Origin: Amycolatopsis regifaucium
Lineage (GTDB): Bacteria > Actinomycetota > Actinomycetes > Mycobacteriales > Pseudonocardiaceae
NCBI RefSeq assembly: GCF_001613935.1
Contig: NZ_LQCI01000034.1
Location: forward strand, 411,031 to 475,030
Length of the DNA: 64,000 nt
Direction: 5' to 3'
Made by a program: the position numbers and the translations under genes. Positions 25,385 through 33,765 of this stretch are shown in pieces; the stretch's first letter is position 1; every line of letters starts with the position of its first letter. The notes beneath the pieces are model-generated. The model did no database searches. It had not been told where the DNA came from and saw nothing but the letters and a program-made list of their open reading frames with translations.

Positions 25385-26119
25385 ATGGCTGAGCTCGTTT
25401 ACCCGCCCGTCATCATGGCGGCGAAGTTGATGTTCCGGGTGCTGGACAACCGCATCCGGGTGGAGGGGACCGAGCACATCCCGGCCACCGGCGGGGCGGT
25501 CATCGCCTGCAACCACGTGAGCTACCTCGATTTCATCTTCTGCGGTCTCGGCGCGCAACCGGCGAAACGCCTGGTCAGGTTCATGGCGAAGAAGGAGATC
25601 TTCAGCAACCGGATCGCCGGGCCGCTCATGCGCGGGATGCACCACATCTCCGTCGACCGTGGCGCGGGTCTCGCGTCGTACCGCGAAGCCGTCGAGCGGC
25701 TGAAGGCCGGAGAGGTCGTCGGGGTGTTTCCCGAAGCCACGATCAGCCGGTCGTTCACCGTGAAGGACATCAAATCCGGCGCCGTCCGGATGGCCGCCGA
25801 AGCCGGCGTTCCGGTCGTCCCGATGGCGCTGTGGGGCACGCAGCGGCTGTGGACCAAGGGCCGCCCGAAGGACCTCACCAAACGCCACGTCCCGATCTCG
25901 ATCCTGGTCGGCGAGCCGATCCACCCGAAGGCCGACGAAGACGCCGAGGTTCTCTCGAAGGACCTTCGTGTGCGGATGTCCGCGCTCGTGGACCGGGTTC
26001 AGGCGGACTACCCGGAGAAACCGGGTTCCGATGACGAACGCTGGTGGCTTCCGGCGCACCTCGGCGGCACCGCGCCGACGCCGGAAGAGGCCGCCAAGCT
26101 GGACCGCGAGGGTCGCTAG
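25385..26119 (+). CDS. plsC: 1-acyl-glycerol-3-phosphate acyltransferase (PlsC family)
   Basis: A 244-residue acyltransferase with the NHxxxxD catalytic motif (NHVSYLD, H44 and D49), the block-II RFMAKKEIF segment, GMHHISVDR (block-II/III substrate binding) and FPEAT at 115-119. It transfers an acyl group to lysophosphatidic acid or a related lipid at the cytoplasmic membrane. Its end overlaps the convergent HAD phosphatase by 4 bases. Actinomycetes have several paralogues, so its exact lipid substrate is uncertain. Confidence 0.92.
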   Translation: MAELVYPPVIMAAKLMFRVLDNRIRVEGTEHIPATGGAVIACNHVSYLDFIFCGLGAQPAKRLVRFMAKKEIFSNRIAGPLMRGMHHISVDRGAGLASYREAVERLKAGEVVGVFPEATISRSFTVKDIKSGAVRMAAEAGVPVVPMALWGTQRLWTKGRPKDLTKRHVPISILVGEPIHPKADEDAEVLSKDLRVRMSALVDRVQADYPEKPGSDDERWWLPAHLGGTAPTPEEAAKLDREGR

Positions 26120-26937
26120 AACCAGCGTTCGAGCACCTGCGCGACACCGTCTTCGGAGTTCGGCGCGGTCACCTCGTCGGCGATGGCCAGCACCTGGCGG
26201 TGGCCGTTGGCCATCGCCACGCCATGCCCGGCCCAGCTGAGCATTTCGAGGTCGTTGGGCATGTCGCCGAACGCGATCACCCGCTCGGCCGGGACGCCCA
26301 GCCGCTCGGCGACCTCGGCCAGCCCGGTCGCCTTCGTGATGCCGTGCGCGGCGACCTCGATCAGACCGGAGTTCGTCGAATAGGTGATGTCGACCGAACC
26401 GTCGAGCACCTCGCGCGCCGCCCGCGCCATCTCGTCGGAGCTCATCCCACGCCTGCTGATCATCAGCTTGATCGCCGGATGCCCGAGCACCTCGGCCCTC
26501 GGTGCCTCCGTGCCCTCGTGGTTGCCCCAGGGATTGTGATAGTCCGGCTCGATCACGAAGTTGCGCATCTCCGGGTCCCGCGCGGACTCGCCGATCCGCT
26601 CCGCGGCGAACCGGCAACCGGGCAGCGCGTGATCAAGAGCACTCACGGTGTCGTGCAGCAACTGGGGTTCGAGCAGCCCGTGCACCGCCACGATCCGGTC
26701 CGTCCCGATCTCGTACAGCACCGCGCCGTTCGCGCAGACCGCGTAGCCGGTCAGGTCCAGCGGTTCCGCGATCGGGGCGATCCAGCGCGGCGGACGGCCG
26801 CTGACCAGCACGAACGGGATTCCGGCCGCGGTGACGCGCCGGACGATGTCCACCGTGCGTTCGGTCAGGGTCTCCAACGGGCCGAGCAGGGTGCCGTCGA
26901 CGTCGGACGCGATCAAGAGCGGTTTCTCCACCGGCAC
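26116..26937 (-). CDS. HAD-superfamily (Cof-type) phosphatase
   Basis: A 273-residue class-IIB HAD hydrolase. Motif I is ASDVDGTLL with the nucleophilic Asp near the N-terminus, motif II is VLVSGRPP, motif III lysine lies in AIKLMI, and motif IV is IAFGDMPNDLEML. The GTG at 26937 is chosen because GGGGAC precedes it and an upstream ATG at 27012 would overlap the divergent flavoprotein start. Such enzymes dephosphorylate sugar phosphates or flavin precursors; substrate unknown. Confidence 0.88.
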   Translation of the reverse strand: MPVEKPLLIASDVDGTLLGPLETLTERTVDIVRRVTAAGIPFVLVSGRPPRWIAPIAEPLDLTGYAVCANGAVLYEIGTDRIVAVHGLLEPQLLHDTVSALDHALPGCRFAAERIGESARDPEMRNFVIEPDYHNPWGNHEGTEAPRAEVLGHPAIKLMISRRGMSSDEMARAAREVLDGSVDITYSTNSGLIEVAAHGITKATGLAEVAERLGVPAERVIAFGDMPNDLEMLSWAGHGVAMANGHRQVLAIADEVTAPNSEDGVAQVLERWF

Positions 26938-26998
26938 ATTGTCCCCGAAGATCCGCCCATCGGGCGAAGTGTCGGAGGAGACCGCTACCTTCCGGGGT

Positions 26999-27892
26999 GT
27001 GCGCGTAGGCATCGTGATCCTTCCGGAAGATCGTTGGTGGGCGGCCGAGCCGAAATGGCGGGCCGCCGAGGAGTACGGCTTCGACCACGCTTGGACGTAC
27101 GACCACCTCGGCTGGCGGACCCTCGTCGACGGCCCCTGGTTCAGTGCGATGCCAACGTTGACGGCGGCCGCCATGGTCACGTCCCGGATCAGACTGGGTA
27201 CCTTCGTCGCCTCTCCGGTCGCCCGGCATCCCGTGTCGTTCTCCCGTGAGCTGCTCACCCTCGACGACGTCTCCGACGGTCGTTTCATCCTCGGTGTCGG
27301 CGCCGGTGTGCCGCACACCAACTACGACGCCGCCGTCCTCGACGGCCCGGAACTGTCGGTGAAGCAGCGAACGGACCGGTTCACCGAGTTCGTCGAGGCG
27401 CTCGACGGGCTGCTGATGACCGACGGCTTCGACTTCGAGGGCGAGTACTACCGCGCCAAGGGCGCGCGGAACCTGCCAGGCTGCGTTCAGCGGCCGCGAC
27501 TGCCGTTCCTGGTCGCCGCGAACGGTCCGCGCACGATGACGCTCGCCGCGCGGTTCGGCGCGGGCTGGGCCACCACCGGCGTCAAGTCGGAGACCCAGGA
27601 CGAGTGGTGGAAGGGCGTCGCGGAACTCGTGAAAACCTTTGAAGAGCGGGTCGAGGCCGTCGGCCGGGACAAGGCGAGCGTGCAACGGTTCCTGAGCCTC
27701 GACGCGGCGCCGGTCTTCTCACTCTCCAGCGTCGGCGCCTTCACCGACGCGGCAGGGCGGGCCGAGGACCTCGGATTCACCGACATCGTCACCCACTGGC
27801 CGCGCTCCGGCGACTACTACGTCGGCCGCGAGTCGACGCTCGAAGAGGTCGCCCGCGACGTACTCCCGGTACTCCAGGGAAAAAGTTCTTAG
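26999..27892 (+). CDS. LLM-class flavin/F420-dependent oxidoreductase
   Basis: A 297-residue luciferase-like TIM-barrel protein. Family markers are the N-terminal WRAAEEYGFDHAWTYDHL, RIRLGTFV, RHPVSFSRELLTLDDVSDGR and LGVGAG, then LPFLVAANGPRTM. In actinomycetes most of these use F420 or FMN. It starts at GTG 26999, 61 bases from the divergent phosphatase. It is unlinked to the LuxC/LuxE genes, and nothing in it marks it as a true light-producing luciferase. Confidence 0.88.
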   Translation: MRVGIVILPEDRWWAAEPKWRAAEEYGFDHAWTYDHLGWRTLVDGPWFSAMPTLTAAAMVTSRIRLGTFVASPVARHPVSFSRELLTLDDVSDGRFILGVGAGVPHTNYDAAVLDGPELSVKQRTDRFTEFVEALDGLLMTDGFDFEGEYYRAKGARNLPGCVQRPRLPFLVAANGPRTMTLAARFGAGWATTGVKSETQDEWWKGVAELVKTFEERVEAVGRDKASVQRFLSLDAAPVFSLSSVGAFTDAAGRAEDLGFTDIVTHWPRSGDYYVGRESTLEEVARDVLPVLQGKSS

Positions 27893-28026
27893 GCTGAACG
27901 GGTGACGTCGACGAGGTGGGTAAACCGGTTCCGCCTAACGGTCGTCTGAGAGACAAGTACAGCGAGTGGGCGCGGCCGACGACGGCTGCCCCTCACGGGT
28001 CACCCCGGGGGTGAATGGGGGACGAA

Positions 28027-28070
28027 GGCTCGCGTGGTCGCGGCGGGGGCAGTCCGCGACCACGCGAGCC
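28027..28070. terminator. Perfect 17-bp stem-loop after the flavoprotein gene
   Basis: Arms at 28027-28043 and 28054-28070 pair perfectly around a 10-base loop, followed by GTCTTTGTCT. It lies 135 bases after the flavoprotein stop in a 560-base convergent gap (27893-28452) that contains no gene but several hairpins. Confidence 0.7.
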
Positions 28071-28073
28071 GTC

Positions 28074-28109
28074 TTTGTCTGTCGCGCTGTGTTTGTCTGT
28101 CGCGCGCTG
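28074..28109 (+). repeat. Two-copy 18-bp tandem repeat
   Basis: TTTGTCTGTCGCGC is repeated at an 18-base period (28074-28091 and 28092-28109), directly after the 17-bp stem-loop. It may be a slippage product. Confidence 0.6.
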
Positions 28110-28186
28110 ACGGAAAATTTCGCGGGACGCGGATCGTGGTGGAACTCGCGTTCACGGGGCAGGGCGTCCCGCAAAATGTTTCCGTC
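28109..28186. repeat. Inverted repeat with 22-bp arms
   Basis: The arms at 28109-28130 and 28164-28186 are complementary apart from two small differences, with a 33-base spacer. It sits between the stem-loop and the family-A hairpins in the same gene-free gap. Confidence 0.6.
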
Positions 28187-28247
28187 GGGCGCTGGGCGCC
28201 CTTGGGGAGACCGTTCGGGGTCGGCGCCAGACCCTCCCGGCTGCTAT

Positions 28248-28290
28248 GAAAGGTCCTTTACTTGCAAATTTCGCGAGGAAAGGACCTTTC
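28248..28290. repeat. Family-A hairpin repeat, variant copy
   Basis: The arms GAAAGGTCCTTT (28248-28259) and AAAGGACCTTTC (28279-28290) are the family-A core with GGTCC in place of GGCCCC. A half copy (GGAAAGGTCCTTTT) follows near 28306. The surrounding short frames are by-products of the repeat. Confidence 0.75.
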
Positions 28291-28335
28291 CTCTCATGGG
28301 TGCTAGGAAAGGTCCTTTTATGGCGCTGGCGTGAG

Positions 28336-28382
28336 ATGAAAGGCCCCTTCCTTGCAAAATTCGCAAGGAAGGGGCCTTTCAT
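28336..28382. repeat. Family-A hairpin repeat, perfect 20-bp stem
   Basis: The arms at 28336-28355 and 28363-28382 pair perfectly around AAAATTC. The flank GCGTGAG just before it also precedes the copy at 43394. It lies 70 bases from the end of the minus-strand membrane gene, fitting a terminator for that gene. Confidence 0.85.
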
Positions 28383-28452
28383 TGCGTGGGGTGCGGCGAG
28401 CGCGGTGAGCGTCAGCGAGCGAGCGCGAGGAGCGCGAGGAGCGTGGTGAGGG

Positions 28453-30462
28453 TCAGCGGGTCAGGGTGTAGATCGACGCGCCTGGGTTGCTGTAGTCCTT
28501 CCGCAGGAAGTCCAGCCCGTCCAGATCCCGCAGCCCCGGCGCCGGCGGCTCGCCGATCTTGATCGGCGTGCTCCCGATCAGCACGTGCTTGACGTTCAGC
28601 CGCCTGACCGCCGCCCGCACCTCGGGGTCGGTGTCGTAGTCGCGGAAGTGCAGCGCCAGGTACTTCGCGTCCGGCGGCGGCACACCCGGGTCGTAGTGCC
28701 CGGCCACCGGATGGATGCCGGTGATCGCGTACAGCCACGCCGTCCCGTCGAAGCGCTCGTTGAGCACCTTCTCGTCCGGTCCGACGTTCATCTTGGTGAG
28801 CTGATCCATCGCGGCGAGTTCGTCGGCGCTGACCGGCGGGGTGACCTCACCCTCGGGGCCGTTGTAGTACAGGAACGACACCGCGTGCGCGTTCGACTCG
28901 GTGTAGAAACCCTTGGTCAGCACCGCCGAGGCGGCCACCACGAAGACCGCGGTCGCCAGGCCGAGTCGGGTGGGCAAGGCAGGCCTGCTCTTGACCCAGG
29001 ACCGGCCGCTCGCCCACTTCGCGAACCAGCGCTGCAGCTCCGCCATCCCGTGCCCGGCGAGCAGGCAGAGCGGGATCGCGGCGAGCGCCATCAGGCGGTA
29101 GCGGTCGTTCCACCACGGCCGCGACAGCGAGATCACCCACGGTTCGGCGCCGAACGAGGCCACCAGCACGAACAGCGCCGAGAAACCCAGCGCCGAGAGC
29201 CCGATCCAGCGCATCCTGCCGAGCTTGACCAGGCTCAGCACGCCGATGACCAGCAGCACCGTCAGCCACACCTGCGGGGCGCTCAGCACCTGCCGGAAGG
29301 TCACCAGCAGCGCGAGCGACTTCACCACCGGAAGGTTCGAGCCCCACGCGTAATAAGGATATGAACCCGAAGTGAATTTCAGGGCGCCCAGGATGTGCGG
29401 CGCCGCCAGCAGCCCGCTGGCCATCATCACCGGCACTATCTTGACGACGTCACCGCCGATCACCCGCCAACCGCCGCGGCCATCCGGCACGCCGTCGAGC
29501 GCTTTGTGCCGCAGCGCGCGGTACCAGCGCTGCACCACCACCGGGAAGGCGAACAGCAGCGCACCGAACAGCGCCGACGAGTGCGCCGCGAGCAGGCCGA
29601 CGGCGGTCAGCGCGAGGACGTAGCCGGTGTCGAGACCGGGCCGCGCGAGGAACCGGGCCAGCGCGACGACGGCCAGCGGGGTCAGCACGATGCCCAGCGC
29701 GAACGGCAGCAGCCCGCTGGAGACCGACTCGTACGCGCCGGTCGTCGCGGCCGCGGCCACCAGTGCCGTGCAGCCCGCGAACACCGCCCGGCCGCCGAGC
29801 TGCCGGATCAGGGCGACCATCGACAGCGCGAAGATCCCGGCGACCGGCATCGTGATGGCGTTCAGCGTGACCGGGATCGTCGTGCCCGAGATCGAGTACA
29901 CGAGCGAGCCGACCAGGTGATACGCGTTCGGGTAGAACGAGCCGTCCGGATACCAGTTGACGGTGCCCATGCCGGTCAGCGAGCCGTCGCCGGTCTCGGC
30001 GATGTAGCGGATGCCGTTCGCGTGGAACACGGTGTCCCAGCGCTGGAACACCGCCGTCGTCCCGCCGCGGGCCGAGAGCACCACGAGGATCGAGATCCCC
30101 ACGGCCAGCGCCACACAGGCCGCGACGGCGTAATGCGCGCGCGGATGCCACTTCGTCGGCGGCTCCTCGGCGCCCGGCTTGCCCCAGCCGCGTGCCTGGC
30201 CCAGCTTCCGCAGGCCGAGACCGATCCCGGCGAGCACGGCCGTGACGGCCGCCACGGTCAGCGGGTTGTACGACACGCCTGCGAGTGCCAGCCACGGACC
30301 GGCCAGTCCGGTTACCGTGTAGGACAGCAGCGGGGCCAGCCCCGCCAGGGCCCAGCCGCGCAGGCCGGCGGCCCGGCCGACGAGGCCACCGGGGATCGCC
30401 AGCACGGCCAGGTAGGTGACGGTCGCGCCGAAGTACGACCAGAAGGTGTCCGGAGTAGGCAC
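28453..30462 (-). CDS. Large polytopic membrane protein, DUF6541/Rv3779-like
   Basis: A 669-residue protein with about 13 membrane helices and a C-terminal soluble domain (about 540-669). The outer loop after helix 4 has WDTVFHANGIRYI and WYPDGSFYPNAYH, with conserved acidic and aromatic residues as in GT-C glycosyltransferases; a later loop has SRPWWNDRYRLM. Length, layout and company suggest the Rv3779-type protein of mycobacterial wall loci, proposed to use polyprenyl-phosphate sugars. It diverges from glf, with 77 bases between them. Confidence 0.75.
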   Translation of the reverse strand: MPTPDTFWSYFGATVTYLAVLAIPGGLVGRAAGLRGWALAGLAPLLSYTVTGLAGPWLALAGVSYNPLTVAAVTAVLAGIGLGLRKLGQARGWGKPGAEEPPTKWHPRAHYAVAACVALAVGISILVVLSARGGTTAVFQRWDTVFHANGIRYIAETGDGSLTGMGTVNWYPDGSFYPNAYHLVGSLVYSISGTTIPVTLNAITMPVAGIFALSMVALIRQLGGRAVFAGCTALVAAAATTGAYESVSSGLLPFALGIVLTPLAVVALARFLARPGLDTGYVLALTAVGLLAAHSSALFGALLFAFPVVVQRWYRALRHKALDGVPDGRGGWRVIGGDVVKIVPVMMASGLLAAPHILGALKFTSGSYPYYAWGSNLPVVKSLALLVTFRQVLSAPQVWLTVLLVIGVLSLVKLGRMRWIGLSALGFSALFVLVASFGAEPWVISLSRPWWNDRYRLMALAAIPLCLLAGHGMAELQRWFAKWASGRSWVKSRPALPTRLGLATAVFVVAASAVLTKGFYTESNAHAVSFLYYNGPEGEVTPPVSADELAAMDQLTKMNVGPDEKVLNERFDGTAWLYAITGIHPVAGHYDPGVPPPDAKYLALHFRDYDTDPEVRAAVRRLNVKHVLIGSTPIKIGEPPAPGLRDLDGLDFLRKDYSNPGASIYTLTR

Positions 30463-30539
30463 TGCTTCCTAAGGGTGTCGAAGGTGAAAACCGGTGCTCG
30501 GTGCAGGGCACGTAGGCGACCTGCGTACCCTCGACGCCC

Positions 30540-31766
30540 GTGAGCGCGCACACGAACCCCGACAAGATTACTGAAGCCGATTTCACCGGCTACGACCTCA
30601 TCGTGGTCGGGTCCGGTTTCTTCGGGCTGACCGTGGCCGAACGGGCCGCGGCCGAACTCGGCAAGAAGGTCCTCGTGCTGGAGCGGCGCCACCACATCGG
30701 TGGAAACGCCTACTCCGAGGCCGAGCCGGAGACCGGGATCGAGGTGCACCGCTACGGTGCGCACCTGTTCCACACGTCGAACAAGCGGGTGTGGGAGTAC
30801 GTCAACCGCTTCACCGAGTTCACGAACTACCAGCACCGCGTGTTCGCGCGGGTCAAGGACCAGGTCTACTCGTTCCCGATGAACCTGGCGCTCATCAACC
30901 AGTTCTTCGGCAAGTCGCACACGCCGGACGAGGCCCGCGAGCTGATCGCGAAGCAGGCGTCGGAGTTCGACACCGCGGACGCGCAGAACCTCGAAGAGAA
31001 GGCGATCTCGCTGGTCGGCCGCCCGCTGTACGAGGCGTTCATCCGGGGTTACACGGCCAAGCAGTGGGAGAACGACCCGAAGAACCTCGGCGCCGACATC
31101 ATCACCCGGCTCCCGGTCCGCTACACCTTCGACAACCGGTACTTCAACGACGCCTACGAGGGCCTGCCGGTCAACGGCTACACCGCGTGGCTCGAGAAGA
31201 TGGCCGAGCACGAGAACATCGAGGTGCGGCTGAACGTCGATTACTTCGACGTCCGCGAGCACATCCCCGCCGGCACGCCGACCGTCTACACCGGTCCGCT
31301 GGACCGCTACTTCGACTACTCCGCGGGCCGGTTCACCTGGCGCACGGTGGACTTCGAATCCGAGGTCGTCGAGACGGGCGACTTCCAGGGCACCTCGGTG
31401 GTCAACTACAACGACGAAGAAGTGCCCTACACCCGGATCATCGAGTTCCGGCACTTCCACCCGGAGCGCAAGCACTACCCGAACGACAAGACCGTCGTGT
31501 TCCGCGAGTACTCCCGGTTCGCGGGCGAGACCGACGAGCCGTACTACCCGATCAACACCCCGGACAACCGCGAGAAGCTCGAGGCCTACCGCGAGCTGGC
31601 GAAGGCCGAGGCCAAGAACAAGAACGTGCTGTTCGGCGGCCGTCTCGGTACCTACAAGTACCTCGACATGCACATGGCGATCGGCTCCGCGCTGACCGCG
31701 TTCGAGAACAAGATCGCGCCGCACCTCACCGATGGCGCGCCTCTGGACGGGTCCCTCGATGCTTGA
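30540..31766 (+). CDS. glf: UDP-galactopyranose mutase
   Basis: A 408-residue flavoenzyme that makes UDP-galactofuranose for galactan. The FAD motif VVGSGFFGLTVAERAA opens the protein, then GGNAYSE and the substrate-loop HRYGAHLFHT. The catalytic Arg region NRYFNDAYEGLP and FAD-binding YLDMHMAIGSAL near the C-terminus are intact. It starts the glf-PAP2-ubiA operon, overlapping the phosphatase gene by 8 bases, and feeds GlfT1 and GlfT2 elsewhere in the window. Start at GTG 30540. Confidence 0.96.
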   Translation: MSAHTNPDKITEADFTGYDLIVVGSGFFGLTVAERAAAELGKKVLVLERRHHIGGNAYSEAEPETGIEVHRYGAHLFHTSNKRVWEYVNRFTEFTNYQHRVFARVKDQVYSFPMNLALINQFFGKSHTPDEARELIAKQASEFDTADAQNLEEKAISLVGRPLYEAFIRGYTAKQWENDPKNLGADIITRLPVRYTFDNRYFNDAYEGLPVNGYTAWLEKMAEHENIEVRLNVDYFDVREHIPAGTPTVYTGPLDRYFDYSAGRFTWRTVDFESEVVETGDFQGTSVVNYNDEEVPYTRIIEFRHFHPERKHYPNDKTVVFREYSRFAGETDEPYYPINTPDNREKLEAYRELAKAEAKNKNVLFGGRLGTYKYLDMHMAIGSALTAFENKIAPHLTDGAPLDGSLDA

Positions 31767-32277
31767 GAAGGGCGCTCCCACCGGCGAGGTGGCGGTTCTC
31801 GCGAAGGCACAGGGCGTCCTGAAGAGTGACGTCACCGTCAAGGCGGCACGAGGTCTTTCGCACTTCGGCGAGCACAGCGCGGGATGGTTCGCGCTGGGCC
31901 TCGTCGGGGCGGCGGTGGACAAGAAGCGGCGCAAGGACTGGCTGGTCGCCGCGGTCGGCGTCGTCGGCGCGCACGCCGCGTCCATCGCGGTGAAACGCGT
32001 GGTCAGGCGGCCGCGGCCGGATCACCCGAGCGTCGAGGTCCTGGTCGGGACGCCGAGCAAGCTGAGCTTCCCGTCCTCGCACGCCACCTCCACTACGGCG
32101 GCGGCGGTGCTCTACTCCGGATTGACCGGGCGTAACCTGGTCCCGGCCCTGGTACCGCCGATGCTCGCCTCGAGGCTGGTGCTCGGCGTCCATTACCCGA
32201 CCGACGTTCTGGCCGGAGCAGCCCTGGGGGGCCTCGTCGGTGGTCTCATACGACGGAAGCTGAAGAAACGACAATGA
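31759..32277 (+). CDS. PAP2-family phosphatase (decaprenylphosphoryl-ribose phosphatase candidate)
   Basis: A 172-residue type-2 phosphatidic acid phosphatase: motif I KRVVRRPRP, motif II PSSHATS, motif III SRLVLGVHYPTD with the catalytic His. Two or three hydrophobic segments follow. Its homologue Rv3807c stands between glfT2 and ubiA and is thought to remove the 5-phosphate from decaprenylphosphoryl-5-phosphoribose. ATG 31759 is chosen; ATG 31732 would overlap glf by 35 bases. It also overlaps ubiA by 4 bases. Confidence 0.92.
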   Translation: MLEKGAPTGEVAVLAKAQGVLKSDVTVKAARGLSHFGEHSAGWFALGLVGAAVDKKRRKDWLVAAVGVVGAHAASIAVKRVVRRPRPDHPSVEVLVGTPSKLSFPSSHATSTTAAAVLYSGLTGRNLVPALVPPMLASRLVLGVHYPTDVLAGAALGGLVGGLIRRKLKKRQ

Positions 32278-33227
32278 GCGAAACGACCGAGAAGGCCGAT
32301 TCCAAGCCTGAAGACGTAGGACCCGAGGCCGCCGAACCGAAGAAGGTCGCCGGCGGTCTCGTCGGCGGCATCATCAAGACGGCACGCCCGCGCCAGTGGG
32401 TGAAGAACGTGCTCGTGTTCGCCGCACCGTTCTTCGCTTTCTCCAAGTCGACGGATCGAACCGGCCTGCTGATCGCCGCGCTGATCGCCTTCGCGGCGTT
32501 CTCGTTGGTGGCCTCCTCGGTCTATCTCATCAACGACGCCATCGACGTCGAGGCGGACAAGGCCCACCCGACCAAGCGGAACCGGCCGATCGCGGCCGGG
32601 ATCGTGCCGGTCCCGGTGGCCTTCGTCGCGGCGGGCGTGTTCTTCGCCGCGGGCCTCGGCATCTCGTTCCTCGCCAGCTGGCAGCTCGCGGTCGTGCTGG
32701 CGGTCTACGAGGCCGTTCAGCTCGGCTACTGCTTCGGGCTCAAGCACCAGCCGGTGGTCGACCTGGCCATCGTCGGTTCGGGCTTCCTGATGCGGTCGAT
32801 CGCCGGTGGCGTCGCCGCCGATATCGCGCTTTCGCAGTGGTTCTTGCTGGTCACGGCGTTCGGCTCGCTGTTCATGGTGGCCGGTAAGCGCTACGCCGAG
32901 ATCATGCTCTTCGAGCGGACAGGGGCGAAGATCCGGTCTTCGCTGAAGAAGTACTCGGCGAGCTACCTGCGGTTCGTGTGGGCGACGTCCGCGGCGATCC
33001 TGATCATGTCGTACTGCCTGTGGGCGTTCGAGATCCGCCAGGTCGAGCACAACTCGGTCTGGGCCGTCGTCTCGATGGTCCCGTTCGTGGTCGCCGTCCT
33101 GCGCTACGCCGTCGACGTCGACGGCGGCAACGCGGGCGAGCCGGAGGAGATCGCGCTCAAGGACCGGGTGCTGCAGGTCCTCGGCGCGAGCTGGGTCGTC
33201 ACACTGTTCCTGTCGTTCTATCTCTGA
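32274..33227 (+). CDS. ubiA: Decaprenyl-phosphate phosphoribosyltransferase (UbiA family)
   Basis: A 317-residue integral membrane prenyl-phosphate transferase with about nine helices after a soluble acidic N-terminus of about 35 residues. The first Asp motif is NDAIDVEAD near residue 85 with KRNRP, and the second is around VVDLAIVGSGFLMRSIAGG. It adds phosphoribose from PRPP to decaprenyl phosphate, the first committed step to DPA, the arabinose donor. Coupled to the phosphatase (ATGA), while DprE1/DprE2 for the next steps are at 38.7-40.8 kb. Confidence 0.95.
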   Translation: MSETTEKADSKPEDVGPEAAEPKKVAGGLVGGIIKTARPRQWVKNVLVFAAPFFAFSKSTDRTGLLIAALIAFAAFSLVASSVYLINDAIDVEADKAHPTKRNRPIAAGIVPVPVAFVAAGVFFAAGLGISFLASWQLAVVLAVYEAVQLGYCFGLKHQPVVDLAIVGSGFLMRSIAGGVAADIALSQWFLLVTAFGSLFMVAGKRYAEIMLFERTGAKIRSSLKKYSASYLRFVWATSAAILIMSYCLWAFEIRQVEHNSVWAVVSMVPFVVAVLRYAVDVDGGNAGEPEEIALKDRVLQVLGASWVVTLFLSFYL

Positions 33228-33277
33228 ATCGACAGCTCGGACACAGCGCATCCACAGGATGCGCACGCATCCTCGGT

Positions 33278-33308
33278 GATGGGGGCGGGCACCGCGCCCG
33301 CCCCCATC
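33278..33308 (+). terminator. 13-bp perfect stem-loop between ubiA and the next gene
   Basis: Arms at 33278-33290 and 33296-33308 (GATGGGGGCGGGC and complement) pair perfectly around ACCGC. A smaller 8-bp hairpin lies at 33246-33264. No U-run follows, so it may be a terminator or attenuator ahead of the small membrane protein gene. Confidence 0.6.
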
Positions 33309-33325
33309 GACTCCAGGAGCGATAG

Positions 33326-33724
33326 ATGAACGACCCGCAGCGGCCGTCCGAAGACGAAGACAAGACGGTCGAGCAGCCCGCCGTCGGTGGCGAGAGCCCG
33401 AAGAAACCCGCCGAACCCGAAACTCCGGCCGCCGCCCCGGCCGGGCCGCCGCCGGGCTGGGTGCCCGCACCGCAGGCTCCGCCCGCGAAGGGTGGCTTCC
33501 GCCGGTTCGCCGGGCACCGCGCGACGCAACTGGTGGCGGTCGGCGTTCTCGGCTTCCTCCTCGGCGGCGGGGTCATCGGGACCGCCGTCGGCCTGGCCTC
33601 CCGCGACGGTGACCGGCCCGGTTTTTCCCGCGAACACCATGGCTCGGCCGGTCCCGGCGGGCACCGTGACTTCCGCGGCGGCCACGGTGACCGTGACTGG
33701 CGTGACGAGTCGCACGGACGGTAG
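33326..33724 (+). CDS. Small Pro-rich membrane protein with His/Asp/Arg-rich tail
   Basis: A 132-residue protein starting behind CAGGAG. The N-terminal 50 residues are Pro/Ala/Glu-rich and disordered, then a basic segment, one membrane helix (about 70-93), and a tail rich in His, Asp, Arg and Gly (HRDFRGGHGDRDWRD). The tail could bind metal or wall polymers. Unknown function; its place between ubiA and a GT-C gene suggests envelope work. Confidence 0.7.
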   Translation: MNDPQRPSEDEDKTVEQPAVGGESPKKPAEPETPAAAPAGPPPGWVPAPQAPPAKGGFRRFAGHRATQLVAVGVLGFLLGGGVIGTAVGLASRDGDRPGFSREHHGSAGPGGHRDFRGGHGDRDWRDESHGR

Positions 33725-33734
33725 ATAACGGAAT

Positions 33735-33765
33735 CATCACGACACCGTGTACGGTGTTCGTGATG
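33735..33765 (+). promoter_or_regulatory. Inverted repeat ending at a start codon
   Basis: The arms 33735-33747 and 33752-33765 are complementary with one bulged base. The right arm ends exactly with the ATG of the GT-C gene, so the start codon would lie in the stem in RNA, or be covered by a repressor on DNA. Confidence 0.45.

Noticed and set aside
26999..27892. A luciferase partner for the LuxC/LuxE pair
   Set aside because: It is an LLM flavoprotein of the common actinomycete F420 type, 6 kb away and in another unit; nothing marks it as bioluminescent.
28248..28382. Possible CRISPR array
   Set aside because: The repeats are palindromic hairpins with irregular spacing, no uniform spacers, and no cas genes nearby.
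28246..28449. Short peptides beginning MKGP repeated in several hairpins
   Set aside because: They arise from the family-A palindrome (AATGAAGGGGCCTTT) and have no independent support.
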